The notes beneath the pieces were generated by a model. It did no database searches, had not been told where the DNA came from, and saw nothing but the letters and a program-made list of their open reading frames with translations. Position numbers and translations under genes: made by a program. Of a stretch of DNA of 64,000 nucleotides, positions 12,160 through 23,247 are shown one piece after another (positions within the stretch are counted from its first letter, which is position 1; each line of letters begins with the position of its first letter). Origin of the DNA: Solen grandis (Eukaryota > Mollusca > Bivalvia > Adapedonta > Solenidae); the NCBI GenBank assembly GCA_021229015.1, contig CM037789.1, forward strand, positions 43,576,377-43,640,376, given 5' to 3'.

Positions 12160-12590
12160 ACCATGGCAACCACAACCATGCCCTTAATCCATGAATTACT
12201 GGACATGGCACCCATACTGAATCATGGCAACCTTACTGGACCATGATACCCTTAATGAACAAAGGCAAACATACTGGACCATGGCACCATAATGCCCCTT
12301 ACTGGACCATGGCAACCTTACTAAACCATGATGCCCTTAATGAACCATGACAACCTTACTGGACCATGGTGCCCTTAATAAGCCATGACAACCTTTAAGT
12401 ATACTGGACCATGGCACCCTATTGGACTGTTTAATGCCCCTTACTGGACCATGGCAACCTTACTGAACCATGATGCCCTTAATAAGCCATGACAACCTTT
12501 AAGTATACTGGACCATGGCACCCTATTGGACTGTTTAATGCCCCTTACTGGACCATGGCATCCTTATGGGACCACGATGCCTTTTATGGC
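12160..12590 (+). repeat. CCATGG-rich minisatellite with 104-bp duplication
   Basis: Irregular units of roughly 20-30 bp built on TTACTGGACCATGGCAACC and TGAACCATGATGCCC recur throughout. A 104-bp block beginning at 12,371 (GCCCTTAATAAGCC) repeats almost exactly from 12,475, the mark of recent unequal exchange or slippage. Confidence 0.85.
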
Positions 12591-13671
12591 CATGATTTTA
12601 TCAGTAATTTAATTTTTTTCCCATTTATTTTGGAACAAAATTATTGCATTCCATACTCAATATCTCTGTAATTCAGTACCAGCTTAGTACTTATTTATAT
12701 ATATTTACAAGAAAAAAATCGAGGGAATAGTTTTTACTTGATGAATCATATCATGTCCAAGTGCTCAACCACAGGATAGGGACCATGGGTTTCATATAAA
12801 TAAACCGGCCCTGATGGCACTTGGCTGAAAATCTGAAGGTTGTTCAATCTCCAATGTGAAAGATAATAGTTGCAGCATTGGAATATAATGCAAAATGGAC
12901 TGATTAATGAAAACTTTCAATTGCTTAATATATGGTACTTATGATATGGTGCTAACAAAATGCACAGGTTAACTTTAGACTGTATAATCCGTTGCCCGTT
13001 ACATGTATTGGTGTGGCAATATTTACACTAAAATAGGGTACAAATGACATCAAGAGCCCCACTTAATATTGCACACAGGCATGAAATTGTCTTTGTCTAG
13101 GGCCATATACCATGCTTTTCATGTGTACCTTATGCTGTGTGAATATGTGAACATCGTGGTTTATATGCACGCCACAGACTACAGCGTCTTCCTTCCACAA
13201 CACAACATAAACTCATAAGATAAATTGGATAACTCTCAAATATAAATAATAGGACCCGTGTAGTTAAAAGGGGACACAAAACCAATTTTTTTGCTTTGTA
13301 TCACTTGTGGCTGCGAAGCTATTTGAGGAGTAGATATATTTTGAACAATACAAAGAACCCTCTAAAGAGTATTTCTCAGAAATGTTACTTTTCTTAGATT
13401 TATCCAATTTCAATGGATTCACCATAAACTTTTGCAAACTTTTTTTTTTTTTTTTTAAACACAAATAAAACAACTACAGAATACCGTGATACTCTGTATA
13501 CATAGTAATGTTTCATAAAGGCGCCAAATCCGACACATAAATCAACTTCTTCTTTTAGTAATAAAGAAAATTGTTCTCTTATAATACATTTCATCTTTTC
13601 ACTTTTTATGGCTGAAATTTTCACACCAGGCTAAAGTCTACCGTTGTTAAATTTTTTTTTCTTTTTTGCTA
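12591..13671. other. Non-coding, poly(T) tract near 13,440
   Basis: Apart from a run of T at about 13,440-13,456, nothing is recognised. Confidence 0.4.
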
Positions 13672-13672
13672 G

Positions 13673-13864
13673 GTGACATTTTTCAGCTTGTCTGCTCTAA
13701 ATGAAAGCATTGGCGAGTCGCCAGCTTCCTGTCACCACGGGATAGTGCTTGATCACATTAAGCTTCCTGTGCATTTGGACTTAAGAAGTGGTCTACAGAC
13801 AGGCCTATCTCTGTATATAACAGAGAAAGTTGGCAGACTGATTATGTTGCTGTTCTACTACTAG
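13673..13864 (+). other. Possible terminal exon, unassigned
   Basis: A pyrimidine tract of about 20 bases ending CTAG at 13,672 makes a good 3' splice-site context. It is followed by a 63-codon open frame ending in TAG at 13,862. The frame holds LNESIGESPASCHHGIVLD and hydrophobic ends, and the sequence is less AT-rich than its flanks. I do not recognise the protein, and chance is a real alternative. Confidence 0.2.
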
Positions 13865-15294
13865 GGCATTGTTAAAATAAATTACTTGAGTAGAATATTG
13901 AATAATGAAAATACAGCACTATAAAGTAGCTATTTCTAATAATCAGGCAAATAAAAAAAGATCTGCAGTAAGTTATGTCTTCCATTGTAGATATTAATTC
14001 ATTAATCTAAATTTTGCTTGTGTCTGCTGAATCACTTGGGAGTTTCATCAACACTAGATTATAATTTAACTCTATACACCTCATGAATATTCATGTATTA
14101 ATTTACAACTTGATGAATCTTTTAATTGTTATATGAAACAATAATGTGTTAATGTCTGTTCAAATATTGAGAAATATCAGAGTCAAGGAAAACCGGACAT
14201 CTCATTTATTCTCCTTAGCATTTGTAACCCTTGACAGTAAATCAATTTTGGCACTTATTACAGCACCTACAGACAGCAGGGAAGTAAATTAAGCAATAGA
14301 CCATTGTCATCTCTGCCCTCAGCTGTTTTGAGAAGTTTAAGGTGTAAAAACTCTTCATGTGAGAAAATTGTGGTATATACTATATCCAGTTCATAATAGG
14401 TGGATTTTCAATGTAAGATTTCTATATTGTGCCAAGCTATTGATCTATTGATTGGAAAAATACCGATAAGTCTCATTCTTGGTAGTTGTGGTCCTTGGAT
14501 ATGAGTGAGGAGATACACCTGTAAAAGGTAAAAGGTATACATTCTTGTGGTATTGAGTTCAAGGTCTTGAGGTGTGCCAGTTTTTCGAGTTGGAAACTTG
14601 CCGGTTTTAAAGAAAAAATTTCAAAATGCAGAATTTGTTCACAGTTGATAGGTAGCAAATAATAAGTTTTGTTAATTTTGGTAAATTAAGTCTTTGTCAT
14701 TTTGCTAGGAAAACGCTGTTTTTCGTAGACGCATTAGAGTTATTCAGGTTAAATATAGAATACAGTTATCTCAGAAGCAGGTGCTTGCTGTACCACATGA
14801 CGCACTATAGTGATTAATCCGCAACATGGCGTTTGACACCAGTCCCACTTAATGAAGTAATTTTGTGTTAATAACATTTTTTCATGATCAGTCATGTGAT
14901 CCAATAAATTTTAAGTTTAACCATTCGTAATGCTATAGCTTGTGCTGGAGAAACTTACCAATCTTTTTTACAATCATGGAATATTGCATTGGATGACCAT
15001 GCATGGATGGATTTTCATAGACATAATACATACACATAGTTTAAATCATTAAGTCTTAGTCAGTGAATGTCTGTCAGCCTTAGCTTTTTCAGACTTAACC
15101 ATCATAGTATTGGGAGATAATTTATAGCACTTGTAAATATATCTCAAACATTATGAATTTAGAAACATCTTGCTGACCTACATTGGTATAATTATGATTC
15201 CATGAATTTAAGTTTAGACAAATTGGCATCAAAGCATTAAATAACTTAAAATATAATTCAAGCTTAATTTGTAAAACAAATTTCCACAATTAAA
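13865..15294. other. No recognised feature
   Basis: AT-rich sequence. A 19-base word at 14,708-14,726 recurs at 15,775-15,793. Nothing else is seen. Confidence 0.4.
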
Positions 15295-15513
15295 TTAACC
15301 CTTACCCTGCTGGAACCGTAAGTGCTAACCTTTGCCACCAGTAAAGAGCCAGGCCAATTGGCAGCCTGCACATCCATGCAGGCTGGCCTTGCTATTTACT
15401 GTTGGCTGACCAACTACAAGTTTTCATCATGTTATACCTAATATTGATAATGGACAGCTCCAAAAAACATGCCAGCTAAGTCCGTTTGAGAAATTCAGCA
15501 GGTTAAGGGTTAA
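15295..15513 (+). mobile_element. MITE family C, copy 2
   Basis: This is the cleanest C copy: TTAACCCTTACCCTGCTGG at the left and CAGCAGGTTAAGGGTTAA at the right, both edges TTAA. The central stem is slightly longer than in copy 1 because of an extra GCAGCCTGCACATCCATGCA-like segment. Confidence 0.8.
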
Positions 15514-15539
15514 AACACTCTCAATGGCTTGGAGTGGGG

Positions 15540-16190
15540 TGTGTTTTAAGTAAAAGACTGTGGGAGGAAACTGGTGTACTCAGAGACAACCCGTGTATCT
15601 GGACAAGCCTAAACCTGGATAACCTCTTATGTACAACATGACCCGGGTTGAATTCCACCAACAAATCTTAGCGCTAAAGTGTAATAAAAAATGTTAGTTT
15701 CACTAACCAAATCGACCCTATTTTTATTGTACTGACCTTAGACTTTTCTTCATAGTTCTCAGGCTATTACCGATGGAAAACGCTGTTTTTCGTCAGTTTC
15801 TTTAAAAAATAAGGTAAGAATGGAAAAAAAGCTAAAAATAAAAAAAAGTTTAGCAGACCAACAACCCTATTTGTTGAGATGTTAGTGGAAACAAACTTTT
15901 TTTTTTTTTCGCCAAAGTAATACTTAAATACTTTTAATTTCATCATACTTGTTTCTCTATTGTAAAGATATTTCATTTCTTAACAAATATTGTTAGATAT
16001 TATGGCAATAATTGATTTCAGGTTAGTGATATACTTAAACATTTTATGAGATCATATGAGTGGTTGAATGAGTGTCTACCTTAGTTTAAGTATTTAAGTA
16101 TTACTTAGCGAAGTATTGTTGGTGGAATTCGAGCCAGGAATCAAACCTGGGCTGCAAAGAGCATATCCACTACACCATCCCAAAGTTCAC
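15540..16190. repeat. Two SINE fragments in inverted orientation
   Basis: A plus-strand fragment (about 15,545-15,690) contains GTGGGAGGAAACTGGTGTAC and GGGTTGAATTCCACCAACAA. A minus-strand fragment (about 16,095-16,190) contains, in reverse complement, GGTTTGATTCCTGGCTCG followed by AATTCCACCAACAATAC. The shared AATTCCACCAACAA block faces itself across about 420 bp. The minus copy has a tRNA-like head. Confidence 0.55.
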
Positions 16191-17647
16191 TATATAAGTT
16201 CAGATAAGATATTTAATGACTTGAATGACCTTGTGACCTTGACTAACCAATTAAAAAAACAAACAATTATCATCTGTTATTCATAACCAGCAGTCTGGCA
16301 TTGATCAAGTTGCAGGGCAATTAGAAGACCCATTTTGCAGTTTTCAAACTCTGTAAATATATGTCACAACTTGAGTTTGTCTTGTTAGGTAATCGATTCC
16401 AGCCATTTGCACATTCATTATTAAGATATGTTTGCTGTAAAAAAAAAACAAACAAAAAAAACTTTATCTGAAAAATACATTCGTCTGCCAGTGATTCAGG
16501 CTGGGACTCCTTGTTTCAGGACGACAGATAGCCCGCTAACTGCCTGCTGAATATTTCATAGGCGATTTTGTCACAAAAGAGAAAAAGACATACCGTTGAT
16601 CACATTTTACGAACAAATATTGTAGACTGCAAAACTGAAATCTAAAACCTGTCCTAGATACCACAGTTATTAAAGTATGTTTACTCAAAATCTTATAACA
16701 TTTAAATTGGAACTGAAGAAGGATCTTTAATGATACTACAAGATCATTATATAAGTATTTCATAGACATAAAAGTTGGTAACTTTAAAAGGTGTGGTAAA
16801 TGATAATAAATACTTAATTAATTTAAACTATTTACTTTCCAATGCAGTTTGATTACTGACTTGGAAAAAAACCTCAAATCTTGAGTGCTGAATATATCAA
16901 AAACCATGATAATCAATTTTCTTCAAGGATCAAATCAATTATTTTAATATTTTTAAGATAATGCAAAGAAAAGGATTACATATTGTACTGCAGTAAAGTT
17001 GCATGGCTGTATCAAACATTTTCTGTAGCATTGGTACAACTTATATTCTCAGACTGAGAGATCATGAATGGTCAGGAAATTAAAGTAGGATAATATCATA
17101 TTAAGTTATCATATTGGACCATCATATTGTAGGATAAATACCTTCAACTGAAAAGATTATTCTACTTAAAAATACATGTATGCTCTAAAACATGACAAAA
17201 CAATTTATGTTTGTTGCAATTGCATACAGAATTTCAATTGAACAATAATACACTGCTCAGGCTCCATTTTGAAAATACAATTTTTATTGTCTCTTAAAAC
17301 TAAATCCAACCAAAGTAAAAGGCTTTTCTATTCTACAGCATTACATAATATATTATTCTCAACCAAAAAGGTAATTGGGAAAATTTGGACTTGAAAAAAA
17401 AGTGTTGCATTTTTGCTGCAGCTATTATGTGACAGTTCGTAAAACTGCTCTATTAATTTAAAACTGTCTTAGAGAAAACACATGGTTTTGTTATTCTTTT
17501 TCAAATTAAAGAACCAGTGATATATTCTTTTCTGTGTGGCAGACATGCTTTCAGAAAGTGCAGTTTGTGTAGAAAGGGAATGAAAATTTTATATAGTGAT
17601 CTGAAACCAACAAAAAACATTACACCATCTTGAGGTGTCCTGTTTGA
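16191..17647. other. No recognised feature
   Basis: Long AT-rich stretch without coding or repeat signals that I can support. Confidence 0.4.
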
Positions 17648-17828
17648 TTTAACACAGTCTCATTAAAATCAGGTTCAGTATGCTAACTGAATCTGATCAC
17701 ATCGTATAGAAGGTCGTTTTAGATTGACTTTTGTATAAGCCAATCAAATCGGCGGCTACAGAATCATAAGGTATATCAGGGAGGAGTAACCGCATCAATC
17801 TCACAATAGGGTAGAAAGATGTGTAAGC

Positions 17829-17902
17829 GGCTGGGTAGCTCATTTGGTAGAGCATTTGCCCTGTAAGTAAAAAGCCCCGGGTTCAGTTCCCGGTCAAGCA
17901 GC
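17829..17902 (+). tRNA. tRNA-like sequence, probably not functional
   Basis: A D-arm (GCTC...GAGC), an anticodon arm (TTTGC, loop CCTGTAA, GTAAA) and a T-arm (CCGGGTTCAGTTCCCGG) are recognisable. The loop would give anticodon TGT (Thr), but position 33 is C rather than the invariant T. The acceptor strands GGCTGGG and TCAAGCA do not pair. It is therefore read as a tRNA-derived part of element F, not a working gene. Confidence 0.4.
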
Positions 17903-17981
17903 ACATTTTTCTGTTTGACAAATGTTTTACTGAAGTCAGTTAGAAACATGCTATTTTATGGTTTAAAATCAAGCACTTTTT

Positions 17982-18956
17982 AGCTCACCTGAGCAAAGCT
18001 CAGGGTGAGCTATTGTGATCCCGTGAGTGTCTGTTGTCCGTCGTGCGGTGTGCGTCGTCAACAATTTAGTGTTTACACTCTATCACTTTCATTTCTTAAG
18101 CAATCATCTTCAAACTTTAAAGCAATGCTTATGACCATAATGTCTCGACTGTGTTAGAATATGGCTGAGATCGGTCAATTAGGTCCATTTATGCCCCTTA
18201 TGATATTAAAAAAATGCCATATTTCACTTTGTTAAACTCTAGCATCTTCATCTTTTGAGCAATCATCTTCAAACTTTATGGCAATGTTAATGACCATAAT
18301 GTCTTGATTATATTCGAATATGGCTGAGATCAGTTAATTAGGTCAGGCGTTTAGCCCCTTTTGATATAAAGAAAATGCCAGATTTCTCTTTGTTTACACT
18401 CTAGCATCTTCATTTTTCAAGCAATAATCTTCAAACTTTATGACAATGTTTATGACCATAATGTCTCGATTGAGTTCAATTAAAGCTGAGATCTGTTGAT
18501 TAAGTCAGGAGTTAAGCCCCTTTTAATATCAAAATATGCCAGATTTCACTTTGTTTACACTCTTGCATTTTCATTTTTTTAGCAATCATCTTCAAACTTT
18601 ATGACATTGTTTATGACCATAATGTCTCAATTTAGTTTGATTATGGCTGAGATCGGTCAGTTAGGTCAGGAGTTATGCCCCTTTTAATATAAAAAAAATG
18701 CCCAATTTCACTTTGTTTACACTCTACAATCTTCATTTTTTTAAACAATCATTTTTAAACTTTAAGACAATGTTTATGACCATAATCTCGCAATCGGGTT
18801 CAATTATAACTGATATTGGCTTGTTAATTTAGGAGTTATTCCCCTTTCATTATAAAAAATACCAGATTTCACTTTGTTTGCACTCTAGCATCTTTATTTC
18901 TTAAGCAATCATCTTTTTCAGGTGAGCGATTAAGAGCCATCTTGGCCCTCTTGTTT
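17982..18956 (+). mobile_element. Family A element, copy A1 (160-bp core)
   Basis: It starts AGCTCACCTGAGC, pairing with GCTCAGGGTGAGCT to make a terminal hairpin. A CG-rich leader (TGTCCGTCGTGCGGTGTGCG) follows, then about five diverged units of 159-163 bp, each containing ATGACCATAATGTCTC. The end is CAGGTGAGCGATTAAGAGCC then ATCTTGGCCCTCTTGTTT. No coding capacity. It lies inside element F. Confidence 0.85.
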
Positions 18957-19075
18957 ATGCATATAAATTACTTAAAAAATCAGTCTGACATGACCCCTAA
19001 TGCGATGTTGTCAGATCTTAATCGCAGATAGTAAAAAAGCGCAAAATAGGAAATGATTTTAATGAGATTGGATTT

Positions 19076-19369
19076 AACATTACTTGATAGGATGTTCTCT
19101 TTAAGGAGTTAGTTTATTACCACATCATGTACAAATTTGACAAAGTGAATATTTACAGAACTTTAAATGGTTATAAAAACAAAGGACTTATTATTGCTAT
19201 GCAGACTGTGAAGATTTGGAGTTACAATAATAAATGAGTAAACATTGGGGAAACCCTGATCAGACAGATTAATCTTGGCGCTATCTGAACTTGGTCTAGC
19301 TGTGTCAAAATACATCTATATATAAGGTGATTAATTGCGGGCTTAAATGCAGATTGTCTTGTGGGACTA
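19076..19369. other. Non-coding; resembles 6.8-6.96 kb in part
   Basis: See the 6,239-7,079 entry; no gene or RNA is recognised. Confidence 0.3.
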
Positions 19370-19706
19370 ATTTGAATTCCTGGTCCCGGTGGCCAAGTGG
19401 TTAGAGCGTCTGCCTAGGAATCGGGAAGTCGTGGGTTTGATCCCTGGCTGTGACATACCAAAGTCATAACAAATAGTAAAGGTATAACTCCCTTGGTTGG
19501 CGCTCAGCATAAAAGGGAAGTTTCAGGACTGATTGGCCCGATGTCAGGATAATGTGACTGGATGTGGTATCAAGCCATTAATTATGTCTATGTCGTGATA
19601 GTTCAGTGAGGCAGCACTGTATCTGTCTCAAGTAGACTGATGGTCTCCAAATGACTGAAATACTGTCAGTTAGGTGTTAAAGCCAATAAACAAACTGATT
19701 TGAATT
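19370..19706 (+). repeat. SINE-1, full length, with target duplication
   Basis: A tRNA-like head starts at about 19,383 (GTCCCGGTGGCCAAGTGGTT, then GTGGGTTTGATCCCTGGC). The body includes TTGGTTGGCGCTCAGCATAA and GGACTGATTGGCCCGATGTC. The tail is AAATGACTGAAATACTGTCA then TTAAAGCCAATAAACAAAC. ATTTGAATT flanks both sides (19,370-19,378 and 19,698-19,706), a 9-bp target-site duplication. It is the reference copy for the family in this window. Confidence 0.9.
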
Positions 19707-19779
19707 TGTCAATCAGTACACATGTTTTAATATAGTTTCTGCAAGTACCAGGTATGTAGATAAGAGACCAGCATTAGAT

Positions 19780-20130
19780 ACAATTTACAAAATCTTCCTC
19801 ACTGTCACTTAACTGCCACTCACAGTCAGTAATAATTGTCACAAAGGATTGAATCTTCACTTTAAAACTGAAGTTAATGTGGACATTTCTGTCAGTATCA
19901 TTGCATATAATGTTAGCAGTGATTGGTCCACACATGAAGCTGGAAATAGTGGTATAAAACTGAATCCACATAATAAGGCACATTGAAGTGTCTTCGCCTA
20001 ATTTGTTTAGTCAATTCCAGGGCCAGACTTGCAAATTCCTCATCAGGATGTGAATTGTTTTGAATTTGCTTCAGAATCTCATGCATTTGTTTTGTCTGAG
20101 GTTGGGTCAGGAGCTTGGATGAGTAACATC
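19780..20130 (-). pseudogene. Frame-broken coding-like segment, unidentified
   Basis: Two overlapping minus frames both look protein-like. The first, about 20,128 down to 19,922, includes HPDEEFASLALELTKQIRR followed by RHFNVPYYVDSVLYHYF and then stops. The second, 19,983 down to 19,774, includes GPITANIICNDTDRNVHI and ends ITDCEWQLSDSEEDF and a stop. The composition (charged helix-like run, then alternating beta-like run) is unlike the random frames nearby. One frame change near 19,930 would join them. AACCTCAG at about 20,083-20,090 (minus) could be a splice acceptor. I do not recognise the family; an old processed or truncated gene is the simplest reading. Confidence 0.35.
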
Positions 20131-20681
20131 AGTCTGCTGCAATATTGTGTCTGGGACAGATATCCTCTGCTGTTGTCCTAGAACTGTTGTGCAGCATTAT
20201 TTCTCAGAATTGTGTCAGAGGTTTATTTTCCAATAATGTTTAAGAGATTAGTCTAGGCTTATATTGGCTGAGCAGCAGCTTAATGATGGCTTGATCTGGT
20301 GTCATGACCGTTACCCATGGTCATTTGTACTCCCATGAAGCTCATATTTTCCTTGGAAAATTATATTATCAGGAGCTCATGCATACATAAATATCATGCT
20401 CTTATTTCTCTGGGTCATGTACAGAATGTCAGGCTGTGCTGACATGCTTCGATCTGTATTACTTATTTTCCTATTTACTTTAGCAGATTTTTGCTGAACT
20501 GGAAATTTCCAAGGTTTTATTTATAATCTTTACAATGTGAGAGACTTTCACAGTTATTTTCAGAATTCAGTGAGATGTATGTTGGAGGAAGACAGAAAAT
20601 CTGCCAATGTCACAATGATACATTCATATGAATGTATTATTTATAAGAAGCACAGGTTAATTTATCAGTTATATCTATATT
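20131..20681. other. No recognised feature
   Basis: Nothing recognised beyond short incidental frames. Confidence 0.4.
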
Positions 20682-20940
20682 TAAGGGGCCTCCGTGGCCG
20701 AGAGGGTAAAGTCGCTGACTTTACCACTCACTCAGCCCCTCACCGCGTGGGTTCGAATCCCGGAAGGGTCATTTGGATTTTCATGTGAGGAAGCCTTCCA
20801 GCTGCCTTGCGGTAGGTCAGTGATTCTACCTGGATGCCTCCGTGCATTTGGGGTCTTCCTCCACCTGTAATTAGCTGGACGTCGCTATATGACTGAAACA
20901 CTGTCAAAGCGACCTTAAACTCAAATAATCAAGTCATTTA
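20682..20940 (+). repeat. SINE-2, full length
   Basis: The head is GGGGCCTCCGTGGCCGAGAG then GTGGGTTCGAATCCCGG. The body is TGTGAGGAAGCCTTCCAGCT, then GGTCTTCCTCCACCTGTAAT. The tail is TATATGACTGAAACACTGTC then CTTAAACTCAAATAATCAA. The open frame at 20,537-20,788 is a by-product of the head. Confidence 0.85.
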
Positions 20941-21128
20941 GTCTATATTTAACATGTACAGTCAGTACAAACTTTAGGGATGGACTCCCAACTGCAAAAA
21001 GTGTTTTATAGTCCATCTAGTGGACAGCTCTGTTTTGTTAATAAGGATGGGGTTTCTCTAGCCAGAAAATATATTTATTACTGAAGTGACTTGCAACATG
21101 TCACATTGAAATATTCAAAGAAGTCTCT

Positions 21129-21430
21129 TTAACCCTTTCCCTCATAGAGGACACCATGAAAAGACCTATGCGAACAGCATAAAACCAGATCAGCCTGCGA
21201 GTAACTCGCAGGCTGATCAGGTTTTATGCTGTTCGCTGCTCCTCAGTGGTCTGGAAATGAGGATTTTGTAATTAAATTTGGTAAGGTTTAACTGTGGTTT
21301 GCTGCAGATCAGGCTTTATGTGATACCTATTGAGGGCGTCAAAATCAAAATGAGTTACTCGCAGGCTGATCTGGTTTTATGCTGTTTGCATAGGTCTTTT
21401 CATGGTTTCCTCTATGAGGGAAAGGGTTAA
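21129..21430 (+). mobile_element. MITE family D, copy 2, with 79-bp inverted ends
   Basis: TTAACCCTTTCCCTCATAGA at the left is mirrored at the right edge (TCTATGAGGGAAAGGGTTAA). In this copy the inverted repeats reach about 79 bp (21,129-21,207 and 21,352-21,430) with two mismatches, because the 3' terminus carries an inverted copy of the 5' terminus. A near-perfect palindrome lies at 21,170-21,236: two 33-bp arms, one mismatch, one-base centre. Confidence 0.85.
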
Positions 21431-21740
21431 GGCACTTTTGCATTGTTTGTACAACTTCATTCGCATGTAACAAAGTGCATTGCAGTTCTGCTATTATTTG
21501 CTAGTATATATGAAAACAAATCACCATTTTAATTGTTCTTAATTAAGTTTCATTCAATTCTAATGAAATGTTTAGGTTCATTATTGCAGTTGATGATCAA
21601 TAGATTAGCAGTTGCAGTGATATTATTCAGTGTTTAAAACTCACTGCATAGTCATAAAGATGGAATCATCAGTACATGTACCTGGTGCAAATTGCGCCAC
21701 AGGGGTCTTAGGTAGTACAGAGAGGGTAGTACATTTCTCA

Positions 21741-21982
21741 TTAACCCTTTTCCTCATAGAGGAAACCATGAAAAGACCTATGCGAACAGCATAAAACCAG
21801 ATCAGCCTGCGAGTAACTCGCAGGCTGATCAGGTTTTATGCTGTTCGCTGCTCCTCAGTGGTCTGGTAATGAGGATTTTACAATTAAATTTGGTAAGGTT
21901 TGAGTTTGGCTTTCTGCAGATCAGGCTTTATGTGGTACCTATTGAATGCGTCAAAATGAGTCTATATGAGGGAAAGGGTTAA
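21741..21982 (+). mobile_element. MITE family D, copy 3
   Basis: TTAACCCTTTTCCTCATAGA at the left and ATGAGGGAAAGGGTTAA at the right. It contains the same 33-bp-arm palindrome (21,782-21,848) as copy 2 but keeps the ordinary short right end. Confidence 0.85.
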
Positions 21983-22102
21983 CTAGACTAAAAAAGATTT
22001 GATTTTTTTCCCCCCTGTATCGGGGCCTTAATTGTTATGCTTATTGAGTCACCACATTCAGATACTCTTTTAGTTACGCTGATACTCTTGCTATATATAG
22101 CA

Positions 22103-22572
22103 GTGTGGCCATACTATGTGGTATATGGCGTATAACGCGTAAAGCATATTTTGCATTAATTCAGAAGAAATAACTCTTGTAAGAATATTATTTCTTTATC
22201 AATTTTAAAAGTATATGGCTCATGTGAAGCAGAAAATTGTGTTCTACACATAGGTTCCAGTGATTCTTTTGTCAGATGTACAGTTTTTCCTAACATTCGA
22301 AAAACCTTCCGAGTTCATAAATTTTGTTGGCTAACATATGTAAAGCACATTCCTAATAGTGTTTTCCCGAATGTTTGGAAATACTAAACATCTCTGACAA
22401 AAGAATCATTACGACCCTTATGTAGTGCACAATTTTCCGCTTTGCATGTGCTATAATCCCATTACAATTAGTGAAGAAATAAAATACTTACAGCAGTTTT
22501 CTTTTTCGAATCGATGCAAAATATGCTTTAAGCTTAAAATGATGTCATATACGAGGTGGTAATTGGCCACAC
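22103..22572. mobile_element. Fold-back element, about 235-bp inverted arms
   Basis: GTGTGGCC at the left pairs with GGCCACAC at the right. Moving inward, TAAAGCATATTTTGCAT pairs with ATGCAAAATATGCTTTA, GCAGAAAATTGTG with CACAATTTTCCGC, and GATTCTTTTGTCAG with CTGACAAAAGAATC. Pairing continues, imperfectly, almost to the centre near 22,340, so the whole is one long imperfect palindrome. No coding capacity; target duplication unclear. Confidence 0.8.
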
Positions 22573-23247
22573 CATATAGGATCTTACATGATTGTCAGAT
22601 GATATAAAATGTTATTAAACGAGTTCAAGAAAATGGTAAAGAACGAGGCTCAGGCTAGCTTTTTACCATTTCCTTGGATGAGTATAATAAAATTTTACAT
22701 TATTTGACTCTTTTTATCACATGACTTAAAATGCTGAGATTAAAGAATAATAATGTTTTGACATTTTGTGCGCATTTTTGCACCTTGTTTTTATTCTATG
22801 AAAGGTATAGGGTAACATATGTCATGTGGTCAATATAGATTGTTTACTTGAATGATATCATTCTAAATCAAAACAACAAGCTTATAGAAAAATGGCCATA
22901 AATAAATATGTTTTTGTCAATTCTAAAGTTGCTTAGAGTGAGAAAATTTCAATCATCGAATTAGATCAAAGATTAGGAGTTCCAAATCTCATGGTGTCTG
23001 TGTCATACAGGAAAACCTCGGAGACTGAAGACTGGCTTTGTTTCCATTGTTTACAAGAACCATATACTGGTGGGTTGCGATAACCTGACCTCTGAATCTA
23101 ACAAATGATAGATTCTGTTATATATAAATAAGTGCTACTTCCATTGGTAAATATGATCTCTTTGAACAAGTGAAGCCTGAAGTGTCATATTTTGTTATTG
23201 ACATTAATTTTGTCAGATCTCAAATTGCAATTTTCCTCCATTAATCC
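22573..23247. other. No recognised feature
   Basis: AT-rich sequence; nothing supported. Confidence 0.4.

Larger units (their letters stand above)
17648..19075. mobile_element. MITE family F containing a tRNA-like sequence and a family-A insertion
   Basis: The left end GATTTAACACAGTCTCATTA is matched by the inverted right end TTTTAATGAGATTGGATTTA (ending 19,075); 16 bases (CARTCTCATTAAAATCA) pair almost exactly. Between them lie a tRNA-like segment (17,829-17,902) and element A1 (17,982-18,956). Removing A1 leaves an element of about 450 bp. Confidence 0.6.

Noticed and set aside
17829..17902. Functional tRNA-Thr gene
   Set aside because: Acceptor strands do not pair, and position 33 is C. 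It fits a tRNA-derived repeat better.
20537..20788. 83-codon frame
   Set aside because: Its second half is the tRNA-like head of SINE-2.
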